A stretch of 64,000 nucleotides of DNA from Sulfitobacter sp. JL08 (GTDB lineage: Bacteria > Pseudomonadota > Alphaproteobacteria > Rhodobacterales > Rhodobacteraceae). The notes under the pieces were generated by a model, which saw only the letters and a list, made by a program, of their open reading frames with translations, ran no database searches and was not told the origin of the DNA. This document shows, in pieces, positions 63,086 to 64,000 of this stretch. Location of the stretch: positions 1,488,001 to 1,552,000 of the forward strand of contig NZ_CP025815.1 of NCBI RefSeq assembly GCF_003352045.1, given 5' to 3'. A program made the translations under genes and the position numbers. Positions within the stretch are counted from its first letter, which is position 1. Every line of letters begins with the position of its first letter.

Positions 63086-64000
63086 ACCTGACTGGCAACT
63101 GGTCTTATCCGACCGCAATCAAATTCGGCGCGGGCCGTATCGGGGAACTGGGCGAAGCCTGTGCCGCCGCCGGTATCAAACGTCCGCTGCTGGTCACGGA
63201 TCGCGGGCTGGCAAGCATGGCGATCACGCAAAACGCGCTGAACCTGATGGAACAGGCGGGGCTGGGCCGCGCGATGTTTGCCGATGTCGATGCCAACCCG
63301 ACCGAGGTCAACCTGGCCGCCGGGCTTGAGGTATACAAATCCGGCAACCACGACGGCGTGATCGCCTTTGGCGGCGGGTCGGGTCTTGATCTGGGCAAGA
63401 TGGTCGCGTTCATGTCGGGCCAGACACGCCCCTTGTGGGATTATGAAGATATCGGCGATTGGTGGACCCGCGCCGACCCTGCGGGCATCGCACCGATTGT
63501 GGCCGTGCCCACCACGGCAGGCACCGGATCGGAAGTGGGCCGCGCGTCGGTCATCACAAATTCGCAGACCCACGTGAAAAAGATCATCTTTCATCCCAAA
63601 GTGTTGCCCGCTGTCGTGATCTGCGATCCGGAACTGACGGTCGGAATGCCGAAAACGATCACGGCCGGCACCGGAATGGATGCCTTTGCCCACTGTCTTG
63701 AGGCGTATTCGTCGCCGCATTATCACCCGATGTCGCAGGGCATAGCGCTGGAAGGTTTGCGGTTGGTCAACACCTACCTGCCACGTGCCTATGCCGACGG
63801 CACCGATCTTGAGGCGCGCGCGCATATGATGTCGGCGGCGATGATGGGGGCGGTGGCCTTTCAAAAGGGGCTGGGCGCGATCCATGCGCTGTCCCATCCC
63901 GTTGGCGCGGTTTTCAACACCCATCACGGCACCACGAACGCGGCTGTCATGTCGGCCTGCCTGGCCTTCAATCGGCCCGCGATCGAAGACCGCATTGCAC
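63082..64000 (+). CDS. Iron-containing alcohol dehydrogenase, 3' end outside window
   Basis: 306 codons present; the rest lies beyond the right edge. NAD(P)-binding GGGSGLDLGK (about 94-103), PTTAGTGSEV, and metal ligands Asp in GMDAFAHCLEAY, the following His, then His in HALSHPVG and HHGTTNAA. Group III alcohol dehydrogenase; converts an alcohol to an aldehyde, which fits the aldehyde dehydrogenase encoded just upstream. Start overlaps that gene's stop (ATGA, 63082-63085). Alcohol substrate unknown. Confidence 0.9.
   Translation, partial: MNLTGNWSYPTAIKFGAGRIGELGEACAAAGIKRPLLVTDRGLASMAITQNALNLMEQAGLGRAMFADVDANPTEVNLAAGLEVYKSGNHDGVIAFGGGSGLDLGKMVAFMSGQTRPLWDYEDIGDWWTRADPAGIAPIVAVPTTAGTGSEVGRASVITNSQTHVKKIIFHPKVLPAVVICDPELTVGMPKTITAGTGMDAFAHCLEAYSSPHYHPMSQGIALEGLRLVNTYLPRAYADGTDLEARAHMMSAAMMGAVAFQKGLGAIHALSHPVGAVFNTHHGTTNAAVMSACLAFNRPAIEDRIA

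Overview
The window looks like chromosome from a marine alphaproteobacterium of the Roseobacter/Rhodobacteraceae type. The evidence is high GC, dense operons with many ATGA stop/start overlaps, two TRAP transporters with twin-arginine binding proteins, a DUF4212/VC_2705-type symporter, a flavin-GcvT demethylating dehydrogenase, a membrane-bound PuuD urate hydroxylase and betaine-type ABC uptake. This assignment is inference; there is no rRNA or other phylogenetic marker here. I see no tRNA, rRNA, CRISPR array, IS element or prophage.

Layout. 1-7 kb: surface polysaccharide locus with three glycosyltransferases (the outermost one broken by an apparent frameshift at a G8 tract), KpsT/KpsE/KpsM-like export parts and a sulfotransferase. 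7.3-16 kb: acetate block, with acs overlapping an adenylate kinase gene, then a DUF4212 + sodium:solute symporter pair, a cNMP/CBS/DUF294 signalling protein, a small membrane protein and a membrane-anchored DnaQ-type exonuclease. 16.2-25.3 kb: betaine/choline/TMAO-type ABC importer with a double permease, two choline-kinase-like proteins, a dimethylglycine/sarcosine dehydrogenase and a methyltransferase. 25.3-31.2 kb: GMC dehydrogenase divergent from a TRAP transporter and its IclR regulator. 31.2-47 kb: fifteen genes all on the minus strand: Opp-like ABC importer with an embedded GNAT, a phosphonate-monoester-hydrolase-like enzyme, a PotABCD-type importer, a GT1 glycosyltransferase, two tandem cupins and an aldehyde dehydrogenase. 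47.5-52.2 kb: urate catabolism (puuD, LysR, uraH, allA, NCS2 permease). 52.2-57.2 kb: FGGY kinase, two FAD proteins (one with a BFD iron-sulfur tail) and a DeoR regulator. 57.2-64 kb: second TRAP transporter, glutamine-synthetase-like ligase, aldehyde dehydrogenase and an iron alcohol dehydrogenase cut by the window edge.

The overall picture is a nutrient-scavenging region: three ABC importers, two TRAP importers, an SSS symporter and an NCS2 permease, each beside enzymes for methylated amines, purines, polyols or acetate. The two best candidates for undescribed systems are the 31-47 kb minus-strand cluster, whose mix of phosphodiesterase, GT1, twin cupins, GNAT and two importers I do not recognise as a known pathway, and the 57-64 kb TRAP-ligase-ALDH-ADH operon, which has the parts for a gamma-glutamylation route for an amino alcohol. 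A recurrent architectural feature is a GC-rich stem-loop immediately after all five solute-binding-protein genes.
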